Below, in pieces: positions 33,056 through 40,990 of a stretch of 49,985 nucleotides of DNA. Every line of letters begins with the position of its first letter. Position 1 is the stretch's first letter. The stretch is from Mycobacterium angelicum. GTDB taxonomy: Bacteria > Actinomycetota > Actinomycetes > Mycobacteriales > Mycobacteriaceae. The stretch lies in contig NZ_MVHE01000039.1 of the NCBI RefSeq assembly GCF_002086155.1, positions 1 to 49,985 of the forward strand, in the 5' to 3' direction. The notes beneath the pieces were generated by a model that was given only the letters and a program-made list of their open reading frames with translations, was not told the origin of the DNA and did not search any database. Both the position numbers and the translations under genes were made by a program.

Positions 33056-34756
33056 ATGTCTTTTGTAAGTGCCTCGCCTCAGCTAATGGCAGCTGCGGCT
33101 GGGGAATTGACGAGCATCGGTTCCATGATCGAGACAGCGAGCGCGGCGGCCCTGGCACCGACCACCGGCATGTTGGCAGCGGGCGGCGATGAAGTCTCCG
33201 CAGCCATCGCGGCGGTGTTCGGCACACACGGGCAGACCTATCAGGCGCTAAGCGCGCAGGCAACGGCGTTCCACAGACAGTTTGTTCAGGCCTTGACCTG
33301 GGGAGCGAATGCGTATGCCGCCGCCGAAGCCACGAACGCGTCGCCGTTGCAGAACCTCCAGCAAGGCATCCTCAATGCGGTAAACGCGCCCACGGAGTTT
33401 GCGTTGGGCAGGCCCTTGATCGGCGACGGCGCCGCCGGAGGGCCCGGACAGAACGGTGGCGCGGGGGGACTGCTCTACGGCAACGGCGGGGCCGGCGGAG
33501 CCGGCACAGCCAGCCATCCCGACGGCGGCAACGGCGGGACCGCCGGGCTATGGGGCAACGGCGGCGCCGGCGGGACCGGTTACACGTCCACCGTCGCCGG
33601 CCACACCGGCGGCAACGGCGGACACGGGGGCGGCGCCGGGCTGCTGAACGGCAACGGCGGCGCCGGCGGTCTGGGCGGCAATGGCGGCCCGAGCGGCGGC
33701 CACGGCGGCAACGGCGGCGCCGGCGGAAGTGCCGGGCTGGTTGGCAACGGCGGCCTCGGCGGCAATGGCGGCCAGGGCACTATCGGTAGCAGCGGCAACC
33801 CCACCGCCCACCAGACAAGCCAGGCGGCCGCCGGCGAAGACGGCACACACTTCGCCACTATCGGGGGTGGCGGCGGCAACGGCGCCGACGGCGGCGTCAC
33901 CGGGCAGGCGGGCGGCAACGGCGGCGCCGGCGGCGAGGGAGTTGGCACGACCAACGGTACGTACACCGCCGGCGGCGTTGGTGGCAACGGCGGCGACGGC
34001 GCGGCGGGCGCGCCAGGCGGCAATGGCGGCACGGGTGGGGCCGTCATCAACGGCGGCGGTGGCGGACAGGTGGTCGGCGGCAACGGTGGCAACGGCGGCA
34101 ACGGCGGCGACGGCGCCCCCGGTGGCAATGGTGGCGACGGCGGCCAGATGTACTCGACAGGAATCGACGGCGGCCAGGGCGGCAACGGCGGCGCCGGCGG
34201 CAAAGGCGGTGTAGGTGCCAGCGGCGGCAATGGCGGCAATGGCGGTGCGGGTTACCCAGGCGCAGGCTCGTACGGCGGCTGGGGTGGCCCGGGCGGCCCC
34301 GGCGGCCCCGGCGCCTCGGGTGGCAACGGCGGCGGTGGTGGCATCGGCGGAGCGGGCGGCAGCGGCGGGATGCTGTACGGCAACGGCGGCAACGGCGGTA
34401 TCGGAGGTTTCGGCGGCGCCGGCGGTAACGGCAGCGCGGGCGGCCACGGTGGCAACGGCGGTAACGCCGGCACCGGCAACGACAACTTTTCCGCTGGCGG
34501 CCCTGGCGGTGCCGGTGGTAGTGGCGGCAACGGTGGCGACGGCGGCGACGGCGGTAACGGGGGCGCCGGCGGCGGACATGGCCTCTTCGGCCAGTCCGGC
34601 CAGGCCGGCGACGGCGGCAAGGGCGGCGGTGGCGGCGGATTCGGCAACGGCGGGGCCGGTGGCGAAGGCGGCAAGGGCCACTTTTTCGCCAACCAGGGCA
34701 GAGACGGCACCTACGGTGTTGTGGGCAACGCGGGCAGCGACGGCCTTTCCGGCTAA
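33056..34756 (+). CDS. PE-PGRS family protein (complete)
   Basis: A 566-residue protein from ATG 33056 with GGGAG upstream. The N-terminal PE domain (MSFVSASPQLMAAAAGEL, DEVSAAIAAVFGTHGQTYQ, YAAAE as YxxxE) is followed by ALGRPLIGDGAAG and then about 430 residues of Gly-Gly-Xaa and Gly-Asn-Gly-Gly units ending GNAGSDGLSG. One non-repeat island near residues 250-270 (NPTAHQTSQAAAGEDG) interrupts the PGRS. Export through an ESX system is expected for the family. The stop TAA overlaps the stop of the convergent fetB-type gene. The PE parts of the two PE-PGRS proteins in this window differ clearly, so they are not a recent duplicate. Confidence 0.95.
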   Translation: MSFVSASPQLMAAAAGELTSIGSMIETASAAALAPTTGMLAAGGDEVSAAIAAVFGTHGQTYQALSAQATAFHRQFVQALTWGANAYAAAEATNASPLQNLQQGILNAVNAPTEFALGRPLIGDGAAGGPGQNGGAGGLLYGNGGAGGAGTASHPDGGNGGTAGLWGNGGAGGTGYTSTVAGHTGGNGGHGGGAGLLNGNGGAGGLGGNGGPSGGHGGNGGAGGSAGLVGNGGLGGNGGQGTIGSSGNPTAHQTSQAAAGEDGTHFATIGGGGGNGADGGVTGQAGGNGGAGGEGVGTTNGTYTAGGVGGNGGDGAAGAPGGNGGTGGAVINGGGGGQVVGGNGGNGGNGGDGAPGGNGGDGGQMYSTGIDGGQGGNGGAGGKGGVGASGGNGGNGGAGYPGAGSYGGWGGPGGPGGPGASGGNGGGGGIGGAGGSGGMLYGNGGNGGIGGFGGAGGNGSAGGHGGNGGNAGTGNDNFSAGGPGGAGGSGGNGGDGGDGGNGGAGGGHGLFGQSGQAGDGGKGGGGGGFGNGGAGGEGGKGHFFANQGRDGTYGVVGNAGSDGLSG

Positions 34757-35541
34757 CCGCGGGCTTCGCGGCGGCTGCCGAGCGGCAGCAAGCGGTGGTC
34801 TCGGGTGAACACCAGACCGACCAGTCCGAGTGCGACGACGACGGTGGTGGTCGCCACCGAGCCGAGGATGAGGAACATCACCACCGCCTGCACCAGCACG
34901 GCCTGAACCGGGGGCACTCCGGCGAGGATGAGTCCGGTCATGGCGCCCGGCAAAAACACCAGCCCGGTGGCTTTGGTGGTTTCGATCTGTGGGGATATCG
35001 CCGATCGCAATGCGATCCGCAAGTAGGGGGCGGCGGCCTGGCGCGACGGCTGGCCGAGGGCGAGCCGCGCTTCGACCTCGTCACGCTTGTCGCGCAACTC
35101 GTCGACCAGACGGCGGGCGACGAGCACCATCGCGGTCATCGAGTTGCCGATCATCATCCCGGCGATCGGCACCAGGGTTCTGGCCTGCAGCGGGAACACC
35201 CGCAGTCCGAAGATCACGCCCAGGCTGATCGCGGCCGCCGCGGTGAAGGCGACGATGGCCAGCGGCGCCAGTCGCGGCACCTCCGGCGCGCGCCGGCGCG
35301 CGACGTCGCCGGCATAGGCGATCATGGCGGCCGTCCACGCCCAGGACCACCACAGCGACCGGCCCGGCTCGAAGATCAGCGTCAGGGCACCGCCGACGAG
35401 CAACAACTGCACCAGCGCGCGAGCTGCCGCCCACAGCACTTGACGCTCCAGGCCCAATCGCTGCCACAACGAAATGGCCGCGGCCAGCACCACCAGGGCC
35501 AGCGACGTCGCCAGGCCCACCCAGCCGACTTGGCCGTTCAC
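34753..35541 (-). CDS. FetB-type ABC permease (UPF0014)
   Basis: A 262-residue protein beginning at GTG 35541, in a GTGA overlap with the ATPase gene. It has about seven helices, with the family signature IAGMMIGNSMTAMVLVARRL and, near the end, IETTKATGLVFLPGAMTGLILAG. This is the pattern of FetB/YbbM proteins, which in E. coli work with FetA in iron homeostasis and peroxide tolerance. With the ATPase it forms a two-gene ABC exporter. The transported ion is not proven by sequence. Convergent with the PE-PGRS gene. Confidence 0.86.
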   Translation of the reverse strand: MNGQVGWVGLATSLALVVLAAAISLWQRLGLERQVLWAAARALVQLLLVGGALTLIFEPGRSLWWSWAWTAAMIAYAGDVARRRAPEVPRLAPLAIVAFTAAAAISLGVIFGLRVFPLQARTLVPIAGMMIGNSMTAMVLVARRLVDELRDKRDEVEARLALGQPSRQAAAPYLRIALRSAISPQIETTKATGLVFLPGAMTGLILAGVPPVQAVLVQAVVMFLILGSVATTTVVVALGLVGLVFTRDHRLLPLGSRREARG

Positions 35542-36194
35542 CGCGACCCCCGACCGTTGGGCACGCACCGGCCCTGCTGGATGTGCAGCACGCGATCGGC
35601 GACCCGCTCCACCTGGGCGGGATCGTGCGTCACCCACAGGGCCGCGATTCCCTCGCCGGCCAGCTCGCGTACCGCGCGCTCGATCACTTCGGCCGCTTCG
35701 GCGTCGACGGCTGAGGTGGGCTCGTCGAGCAGCAGCACCTGTGGTTGGGCCATCAGCGTGCGGGCCAGACACATCCGCTGCGCTTCGCCGCCGGACAGCG
35801 CTGACGCGTCGCGGTCCAGCCACGATCCGCTTAGCGCCACCCGCTCCAGCGTTTCGCGCATCCGCGGTTCGTCAGCCTCCGGCTCGGCGACGCGCAGATT
35901 GTCAGCCACGGTTCCGGGAAACGGCGTCGGCCGCTGGAAGCACATTCCCACCCGGCGGCGCAGCCACAGTGGGTCGATATCGGCAATGTCCTTGCCGCAG
36001 AACGACACTCGCCCGCTGGTGGGAATCTCAAGACGATTACACAACCGCAGCAGGGTTGACTTCCCCGATCCCGACGGCCCGAAGACCGCCGTTATCCCGC
36101 GCGCCGGAACGCTGGCGGTGAATCCGTCCAGGGCACGCACCCGGTCACGTTCGACGACGACGTCGTCGAAACCGAACACCGGGTCGTCGTCCAC
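35538..36194 (-). CDS. FetA-type ABC ATPase
   Basis: A 218-residue ATPase from GTG 36194. The Walker A motif is GPSGSGKST (about residues 39-47), the Q-loop is CFQRPTPFPG, the signature is ALSGGEAQRMCLARTL, Walker B is VLLLDEPTSAVD and the switch His is in WVTHD. The short length and pairing with an UPF0014 permease identify a FetA-like ATPase. Just upstream the sequence CCACCTGTCCG occurs twice, which makes start choice slightly uncertain. Confidence 0.88.
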   Translation of the reverse strand: MDDDPVFGFDDVVVERDRVRALDGFTASVPARGITAVFGPSGSGKSTLLRLCNRLEIPTSGRVSFCGKDIADIDPLWLRRRVGMCFQRPTPFPGTVADNLRVAEPEADEPRMRETLERVALSGSWLDRDASALSGGEAQRMCLARTLMAQPQVLLLDEPTSAVDAEAAEVIERAVRELAGEGIAALWVTHDPAQVERVADRVLHIQQGRCVPNGRGSR

Positions 36195-36269
36195 CTGTCC
36201 GCCTCTCCACCTGTCCGTCTGTTGGCATGTTCGCCTGTCCGCGACCGGGTAGGCTCGGTTCCGAAGACT

Positions 36270-36296
36270 ATCGGAACACGATATCGGAGTCCGAGT
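36270..36296. promoter_or_regulatory. Operator-like motif before doxX (site 1)
   Basis: ATCGG-AACA-CGATATCG followed by GAGTCCGAGT. It shares the ATCGG-N4-CGATATCG core with sites at 37951 and 39460. The ATCGG half recurs 13 bp later. It ends at the probable TTG start of the doxX-type gene. Confidence 0.65.
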
Positions 36297-36754
36297 TGGC
36301 GGTTACAGGTTCGGCCCGGCGCCTGCTGCGTGCCGAGGGGCCACCCGCGGTGATCTGCATACGGCTGTTGGTGGGCTTGGTGTTTCTCAGCGAAGGCATC
36401 CAGAAGTTCCTGTATCCACATCAGTTGGGGCCGGGCCGCTTTGAGCGGATCGGGATCCCCGCCGCCACGTTCTTCGCCAACCTGGATGGGGTGGTCGAAA
36501 TCGTCTGCGGCACTTTGGTATTGCTCGGGCTGCTGACCCGGCTCGCCGCTGTTCCGCTGCTCATCGACATCGTCGGCGCGATCGTGTTGACCAAGCTCCC
36601 GGAGTTGCGGCCCGGCGGATTAATGGGCGTGTCGGGCTTTTGGGGCATGGCCCATGATGCGCGGACAGATCTGTCCATGCTGCTCGGGTTGATCTTCCTG
36701 CTGTGGGCCGGCCCCGGCCGGTGGTCAGTGGATGCGCGGCTGGCCTCGCGATAG
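36296..36754 (+). CDS. DoxX-family membrane protein (Rv3486-like)
   Basis: About 152 residues from TTG 36296; an ATG at 36227 is in frame but has no ribosome site and would put the operator inside the gene. Four helices are visible: VICIRLLVGLVFLSEGIQKFL with the DoxX-like RxxLGxxFxxxGxxK pattern, VVEIVCGTLVLLGLLTRLAAVPLLIDIVGAIVL, and LSMLLGLIFLLWAGP. DoxX proteins sit in the membrane, and in M. tuberculosis one links with a superoxide dismutase and a thiol transferase in oxidant defence. The product lies convergent to the DUF1772-like gene. An Rv3486-type gene at this location is expected from H37Rv, by recollection. Confidence 0.8.
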   Translation: MAVTGSARRLLRAEGPPAVICIRLLVGLVFLSEGIQKFLYPHQLGPGRFERIGIPAATFFANLDGVVEIVCGTLVLLGLLTRLAAVPLLIDIVGAIVLTKLPELRPGGLMGVSGFWGMAHDARTDLSMLLGLIFLLWAGPGRWSVDARLASR

Positions 36755-37270
36755 TTATCCCGGGTTCCGATGCCGCAACAGCGCGACCAGAGCCCAGACG
36801 GTGCTCACGAAGACCAGACCGAAGAAAGCTCCCCGGACGTAGACGCCCCATACGGTGAAAACCTGAAATGCGTTGTGCAGTGTGCTGATATCGCTGTCGG
36901 TTACAGTCCCCACATGTTGCATGATCGGGGCGGCGATGACCGTCGACCCGATTGCGCCCAGCACCGATCCCACGGCCAGGTAGATCGGATACCTGGCCGT
37001 GCGCGGTGCCGCCGCATCCCGTCGATAGGCGATGGCGGCGCCGATCACCAATCCCCACCACAGGATTGCGCCGACGGGATAGACGAGGTCGCCGTTACCC
37101 AGATCGGCCTGGCGACTGTAGTCGGCCCAGGCCGATACGCCAAGGCGCTGCCAGGCGGGAGTGGCGACCAACGACCGGTCCAGCAGCGACCCGAAAAGAC
37201 CTCCGACCAGAACGGCCGCCATGGTGAGCGTCTCGGTCAGAGACAGGCGGCGCATCGATTGCTCAGTCAT
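36755..37270 (-). CDS. DUF1772-like membrane protein
   Basis: A 171-residue protein with four hydrophobic helices (LTMAAVLVGGLFGSLLDR, VYPVGAILWWGLVIGAAIAY, YLAVGSVLGAIGSTVIAAPIM, GVYVRGAFFGLVFVSTVWALVAL). This layout with a Trp-rich loop (WADYSRQAD) fits DUF1772/anthrone-oxygenase-like proteins. Its start lies 8 bp inside the 3' end of the TetR gene, so it is translated after the regulator and is its likely target. Function unknown. Confidence 0.7.
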   Translation of the reverse strand: MTEQSMRRLSLTETLTMAAVLVGGLFGSLLDRSLVATPAWQRLGVSAWADYSRQADLGNGDLVYPVGAILWWGLVIGAAIAYRRDAAAPRTARYPIYLAVGSVLGAIGSTVIAAPIMQHVGTVTDSDISTLHNAFQVFTVWGVYVRGAFFGLVFVSTVWALVALLRHRNPG

Positions 37271-37874
37271 CGTCCACTCCTTGGGCGCGTGGTGAATTCA
37301 CTCGCAAGCCCGCCAGCATCAGGTCGACGACGGTGTCGAGTTCGTCGGCGGGCGCATCGGCGAGCCGCCACATCACCACGGTGAATAACATTGTGCGAGC
37401 GGCGGTTTCGGCTTTGTGTTCGCGCAGTTCGCCAACTGCGACCCGGGCTCGGAGATACTGCGCCAGCAACGTCTCGGCCTCCCCCGTCAGCGCCGCCATT
37501 TCCGCCCGCATCTCGGGGTGGGTCTGCGAGCGCGCCATGACCACTCGCAGCAGGTCGATTCGCTCGCTCAATCGCGCATAGAGCCCACGGACCAGCGCCG
37601 GCAAGAACTCGGATGCGGGCCGGCTCGGTGCGATCGCCGACGCGGCCCGGATCTCGGGAAGGAATCCGTGCTTTTCGACGGCAGCAGCCAGTAGTGCTTC
37701 CTTATTAGGGAAGTAGTGATAGATCAGCGCCGGTGCCACGCCCGCTTCCGCGCCGATGTCCTTGATGCTGGCACCGTCGACTCCGCGGCGCGCGAAGACC
37801 ACTAGCGCCGCGTCCACCAGACGTTCCCGGCGCGACGAATCGGTCCCGCTCGAATGGTTTGATTGATTGATCAA
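37263..37874 (-). CDS. TetR-family transcriptional regulator
   Basis: A 203-residue regulator. The N-terminal helix-turn-helix is RRERLVDAALVVFARRGVDGASIKDIGAEAGVAPALIYHYFPNKEALLAAAVE, a good TetR domain (about residues 14-65); the rest is helical and should hold the ligand pocket. The start at TTG 37874 falls within a palindrome GATTGATCAATC, so the gene is probably autoregulated. It overlaps the DUF1772-like gene by 8 bp. The DNA to its left also faces the multicopper oxidase promoter, so TetR might influence both. Confidence 0.88.
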   Translation of the reverse strand: MINQSNHSSGTDSSRRERLVDAALVVFARRGVDGASIKDIGAEAGVAPALIYHYFPNKEALLAAAVEKHGFLPEIRAASAIAPSRPASEFLPALVRGLYARLSERIDLLRVVMARSQTHPEMRAEMAALTGEAETLLAQYLRARVAVGELREHKAETAARTMLFTVVMWRLADAPADELDTVVDLMLAGLRVNSPRAQGVDDD

Positions 37875-37876
37875 TC
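37865..37876. promoter_or_regulatory. Palindrome at the TetR start codon
   Basis: GATTGATCAATC, a perfect 12-bp palindrome, sits over the first codon of the TetR gene, with an additional TTGA unit beside it. AT-rich palindromes of this type are usual TetR operators. Confidence 0.55.
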
Positions 37877-37950
37877 GAATATCTCACCCAGCGGAGCTCT
37901 CCGCAAGAGTCGGCTACAGCGGCGTCGCGGCCAGAGTCCGGCCTGTACGT

Positions 37951-37977
37951 ATCGGACTCCGATATCGTGGTACGAGT
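37951..37977. promoter_or_regulatory. Operator-like motif before the multicopper oxidase (site 2)
   Basis: ATCGG-ACTC-CGATATCG followed by TGGTACGAGT. It shares the core and spacing with site 1 (36270) and site 3 (39460), and shares the outer CGAGT with site 1. It ends 23 bp before the GTG start. Confidence 0.65.
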
Positions 37978-38000
37978 GTCTGCTACGAAAGTGCAACGGC

Positions 38001-39443
38001 GTGACCGTTAGTCGACGCGAGCTGCTCAAGTGGAGTGCCGTTACGGCCGCCGGCCTGGCGGGTTGCTCGGACAACCCGCACGACGGCAAGGCCGATTACA
38101 CCTTGCACATCGGCCAGTCGGACGTGGAGGTCGCGCCGGGCAAGGTCGTCACGACCACCACCTACAACGGCCAGTTCCCCGGGCCACTGCTGCGCTTCAC
38201 CGAGGGCAAGCAGACCCGGATCGACGTATACAACGACACCGCCACCCCGCAGCAGTTGCACTGGCACGGTCAGCACCTTCCGGTCGATGTCGACGGCTCC
38301 GCCGAAGAAGGCACGCCGTTCATCGCCGCCAAGGGCATGCGCCGAATCTCGTTCACTCCCGGCCCATCCGGGTTCCGCTTCTACCACACCCACCTCAACC
38401 CGGGCGCCGACCTGACCGGCGGGCAATACGGCGGCCTGGTGGGCCCCGTCTACATCGGGCCAAAGACCGAGCCCGGCGGTTACGACCACGAAGTGTTCCT
38501 GACGCTCAAGGAGTTTGAACCCGCACTGAGCCAGGGCGGTGACATGCCCGGCGGCTTTCTGGCCGGCGACCCGGTCGCCGAGCTGAGGGACAAAGGCGAG
38601 CAGGCCATGGACGCCGCCCTGGCCTCCGGACTGCCGCACGGCTACGAGGTGGGCTATGAGGTCTTCACCGTCAACGGCCGCAGCCTGGGCCACGGCGATC
38701 CCATTCGGGTGCGTACCGGCGAGCGGGTGCTGTTGCACGTGCTCAACGGCAGCGCCGGCGAAAGCCGCAGCCTGGCATTGCCCGGACACACCTTCACCGT
38801 CGTCGCGCTGGACGGCAACCCGGTGCCCAAACCCGTTGCGGTGCCGGTGTTATGGCTCGGAGCGGCCGAGCGCATCTCGGCGACCGTGCAGATGGACAAC
38901 CCCGGCGTCTGGATTCTCGGCGACCTGTCCGACGGGGATCGCCAGGCCGGGATGGGGATCGTCGTCGAATACGCGGGCCGCACCGGCGAGCCCCAGTGGA
39001 CGCCACCGCCACCGTTTCAATGGGACTATCGCGTGTTCGGCACCGGCGCCAATCCCCCGGCGCCCGATCACGTCATCGACCTGCTCATCGAGAAACGCAA
39101 CGCCGCAAGCAACGGGTTCAATCTGTGGACCCTGAACGGCACTCCGTTCGCCATGGACTCCAACCGGCCCGTCCTCGACATCGTGCACGGACAGCGCTAC
39201 CGGCTGCGCTTCCGCAACGCCACCGACGACATTCATCCGATGCACCTGCATCGGCACACGTTCGAAATCACCAATGTCGCAGGCACTTCCACCGCAGGCG
39301 TGCGCAAAGACGTGGCGATGGTGGGCGGCTATCAGATCCTGGAGGTCGACTTCGTGGCCGACCAGACCGGGCTGTCGCTGTTGCACTGCCACCAGCAGAT
39401 CCACATGGACTTCGGTTTCATGATGCTCTTGCGCTGTTTCTGA
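38001..39443 (+). CDS. Tat-exported lipoprotein multicopper oxidase
   Basis: A 480-residue oxidase from GTG 38001. The N-terminus VTVSRRELLKWSAVTAAG is a twin-arginine signal; LAGC (Cys22) is a lipobox, so the enzyme is anchored outside the cytoplasmic membrane. Copper ligands are in LHWHGQHLP, FYHTHLN, HPMHLHRHTFEI and LLHCHQQIHMDFG. At the position ten residues after the ligand Cys, normally a Met axial ligand of the type-1 site, there is Phe (FGFMM), which would raise the redox potential. The layout is like the mycobacterial MmcO (Rv0846c), probably as a second paralogue. It may oxidise Cu(I) or organic substrates. The padR gene follows after 56 bp. Confidence 0.9.
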   Translation: MTVSRRELLKWSAVTAAGLAGCSDNPHDGKADYTLHIGQSDVEVAPGKVVTTTTYNGQFPGPLLRFTEGKQTRIDVYNDTATPQQLHWHGQHLPVDVDGSAEEGTPFIAAKGMRRISFTPGPSGFRFYHTHLNPGADLTGGQYGGLVGPVYIGPKTEPGGYDHEVFLTLKEFEPALSQGGDMPGGFLAGDPVAELRDKGEQAMDAALASGLPHGYEVGYEVFTVNGRSLGHGDPIRVRTGERVLLHVLNGSAGESRSLALPGHTFTVVALDGNPVPKPVAVPVLWLGAAERISATVQMDNPGVWILGDLSDGDRQAGMGIVVEYAGRTGEPQWTPPPPFQWDYRVFGTGANPPAPDHVIDLLIEKRNAASNGFNLWTLNGTPFAMDSNRPVLDIVHGQRYRLRFRNATDDIHPMHLHRHTFEITNVAGTSTAGVRKDVAMVGGYQILEVDFVADQTGLSLLHCHQQIHMDFGFMMLLRCF

Positions 39444-39459
39444 GCGGGCACCCCGTAGA

Positions 39460-39486
39460 ATCGGTACCCGATATCGGTTTCGTCAG
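39460..39486. promoter_or_regulatory. Operator-like motif before padR (site 3)
   Basis: ATCGG-TACC-CGATATCG, then GTTTCGTCAG. The central CCGATATCGG is a perfect 10-bp palindrome. It lies between the oxidase stop and padR and ends 13 bp before its likely start, consistent with autoregulation. Confidence 0.65.
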
Positions 39487-39499
39487 TGTGCCCGAGGTG

Positions 39500-39808
39500 A
39501 TGTCGTTGCGGGAGTTTCAGCGCGCCGCGGTGCGACTGCACATCCTGCATCACGCCGCCGGCGATGAAGTCCACGGCGCCTGGCTGACCGAGGAGCTGGG
39601 CCGCCACGGTTACCGGGTCAGCCCCGGCACGCTGTATCCCACCCTGCACCGGCTCGAGGCCGACGGCCTGCTGGTCTCCGAGCAGCAGGTGGTGGACGGC
39701 CGCACCCGCCGGGTGTATCGGGCCACCCCGGCCGGCCGTGCGGCGCTGGAGGAGGATCGCCGGGCGCTGCGGGAGCTGGCCCGGGAAGTGCTGGGGAATG
39801 AATCCTGA
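39500..39808 (+). CDS. PadR-family regulator (Rv3488-like)
   Basis: A 102-residue PadR protein from ATG 39500; GTG 39488 is an in-frame alternative. The winged helix is clear: HILHHAAGDEVHGAWLTEELGRHGYRVSPGTLYPTLHRLEADGLLVSEQQVVDGRTRRVYRATPAGRAALEEDRRAL. This short one-domain form matches subgroup-2 PadR proteins, including Rv3488, whose M. tuberculosis homologue has been linked to heavy-metal (cadmium) response, from memory. It lies directly downstream of the multicopper oxidase. It probably binds the shared motif at three promoters. Confidence 0.9.
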   Translation: MSLREFQRAAVRLHILHHAAGDEVHGAWLTEELGRHGYRVSPGTLYPTLHRLEADGLLVSEQQVVDGRTRRVYRATPAGRAALEEDRRALRELAREVLGNES

Positions 39809-39825
39809 GTTCCCCCGCGCCAATT

Positions 39826-39842
39826 TGTAAAGAGGATTTACA
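39826..39842. promoter_or_regulatory. Short AT-rich inverted repeat after padR
   Basis: TGTAAA-GAGGA-TTTACA lies 18 bp beyond the padR stop. It may be a weak operator or part of a terminator; a second small hairpin TTCCGC-TTC-GCGGAA follows at 39879-39893. Confidence 0.35.
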
Positions 39843-39970
39843 TTACCCATTGCATTCATGGATTTTGCGACCCTGGAATTGTTCCGCTTCGCGGAATATC
39901 GCGGTAGCATCCGTTGCACTCGATATTTGTAATCCCGGTGTAGTTCCGGGCAAATGATGGGAGCCGTCTG

Positions 39971-40165
39971 GTGAGCGCACCGAAGAACACGACGACACGA
40001 ATTGCCCGCGTGGCCGCAGTGCTGGGCGCTGCGCTGGCATTTCTGCTGACTGGCTGCACACAGCAGCAAAGTGGGGACCTAGGTCCTGCTCGATCGCCGT
40101 TGACCGGCATGTCTTCACACCCACTCGACATGGCGACGCCATTGGCCGCAGTTAGTCGACAATGA
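39971..40165 (+). CDS. Small putative lipoprotein
   Basis: A 64-residue protein from GTG 39971 (GATGGGAG upstream). A basic head (KNTTTRIAR) precedes a hydrophobic core (VAAVLGAALAFLL) and the lipobox LTGC, so the mature peptide, about 37 residues, would be attached to the membrane lipid. The mature part has QQQSGDLGPARSP and no further motifs. Unknown function; perhaps co-controlled with neighbouring envelope genes. Confidence 0.62.
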   Translation: MSAPKNTTTRIARVAAVLGAALAFLLTGCTQQQSGDLGPARSPLTGMSSHPLDMATPLAAVSRQ

Positions 40166-40225
40166 CGTCTAGCGCCACCAGTTCGCGCGGGTTGTCTAAA
40201 GGGTTGACAATGGCGAAAAATAATT

Positions 40226-40240
40226 GGTCTTGGTAAGACC
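40226..40240. promoter_or_regulatory. Inverted repeat next to a TTGACA box
   Basis: GGTCTT-GGT-AAGACC (perfect 6-bp arms) lies 16 bp after TTGACA (40204-40209), a -35-like hexamer. It could be an operator for the Rv3491-like gene, but it is 168 bp from that start. Confidence 0.45.
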
Positions 40241-40408
40241 GATTGCGAATTGCCGAAAGATTCGAAACGGTCTGTATTCGTATCGCCGCCTGACCTCTCT
40301 TGCCATTTCATTCGATCGGAGGATAAACGAAGCGCCCGCACTCCTGGTGTTCACGCCCAAACGCTGTGATACTCAGACGACAGCGCTTGGCCTGGAGGGA
40401 GAACCGGC

Positions 40409-40990
40409 ATGAAGATCCGTCGCGGGTTGGCCGCTGGCGCCGGCATCGTGTTGGCCGTCGGCACCGGCGTTGCCCTGAATTCGGGCGAACCGGCGCGGGC
40501 GCTGGGACCGCCGGCGGACGGCGCCTACGCGTTGAACGAATCGGGCGTCTCGGGATCGACGTGGACGATCACGGCATTGTGCGATCAGCCGTCGGGAACC
40601 CGGAACATGAACGACTATTCCGACCCGATCGTTTTCGCGATGAACTGTGCGCTGAACGTGGTGAGCTCGACGGCCGCCGCGCCGATCACCCGCCAAGACC
40701 GGTTGAACAACTTCAGCGGCCGAGCGCGGATGTCCAGCATGCTGTGGACCTTCACGGTGGACAAGTCAGAAGGTGTGATGTGCCCCGGTGGCGGCACCGC
40801 GCCCACCACCGACACCTACGCGTTCAGCGACGAGACCATGAGCGGTACCCACACCATCTTGCACGGCGCCGTGTGTGGCCTGCAGTCGGATATGAAGAAG
40901 GAACCGTTCTCCTTACAGATGACCGGGCCACCGCCCAGCCCGGTCGAGCGTTATCCGTTGTACTGCAACGGCATTGCGATGTGCTACTAG
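40409..40990 (+). CDS. Secreted protein (Rv3491-like)
   Basis: A 193-residue protein, near the 192 I recall for Rv3491. GGAGGGAGAACC precedes ATG 40409. The signal peptide (MKIRRGLAAGAGIVLAVGTGVAL) is followed by a mature domain with WTITALCDQPSGTRNM, a conserved WTFTVDKSEGVMCPGG region and a Cys-rich end (VCGLQSD, LYCNGIAMCY). The paired Cys suggest disulphides. It converges on the mce4-associated genes (4-bp overlap at stops), the same arrangement as in H37Rv. No function is assigned. Confidence 0.82.
   Translation: MKIRRGLAAGAGIVLAVGTGVALNSGEPARALGPPADGAYALNESGVSGSTWTITALCDQPSGTRNMNDYSDPIVFAMNCALNVVSSTAAAPITRQDRLNNFSGRARMSSMLWTFTVDKSEGVMCPGGGTAPTTDTYAFSDETMSGTHTILHGAVCGLQSDMKKEPFSLQMTGPPPSPVERYPLYCNGIAMCY

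Noticed and set aside
33548..34681. Open frame of 377 codons antisense to the PE-PGRS
   Set aside because: Ala/Val-rich reading caused by the Gly-codon repeats; no evidence of coding.
33456..34740. CRISPR-like short repeats
   Set aside because: They are GGCGGCAACGGC-type codon repeats of the PGRS domain, with no fixed spacer length and in coding frame.
36191..36218. Twofold CCACCTGTCCG before fetA as a possible operator
   Set aside because: Only 11 bp, in a Cys/Gly/Pro-codon-like context near the start; could be chance. Kept only as a note on start choice.
40224..40412. 62-codon open frame from 40224
   Set aside because: No ribosome site, no codon bias, crosses the regulatory spacer before the Rv3491-like gene.
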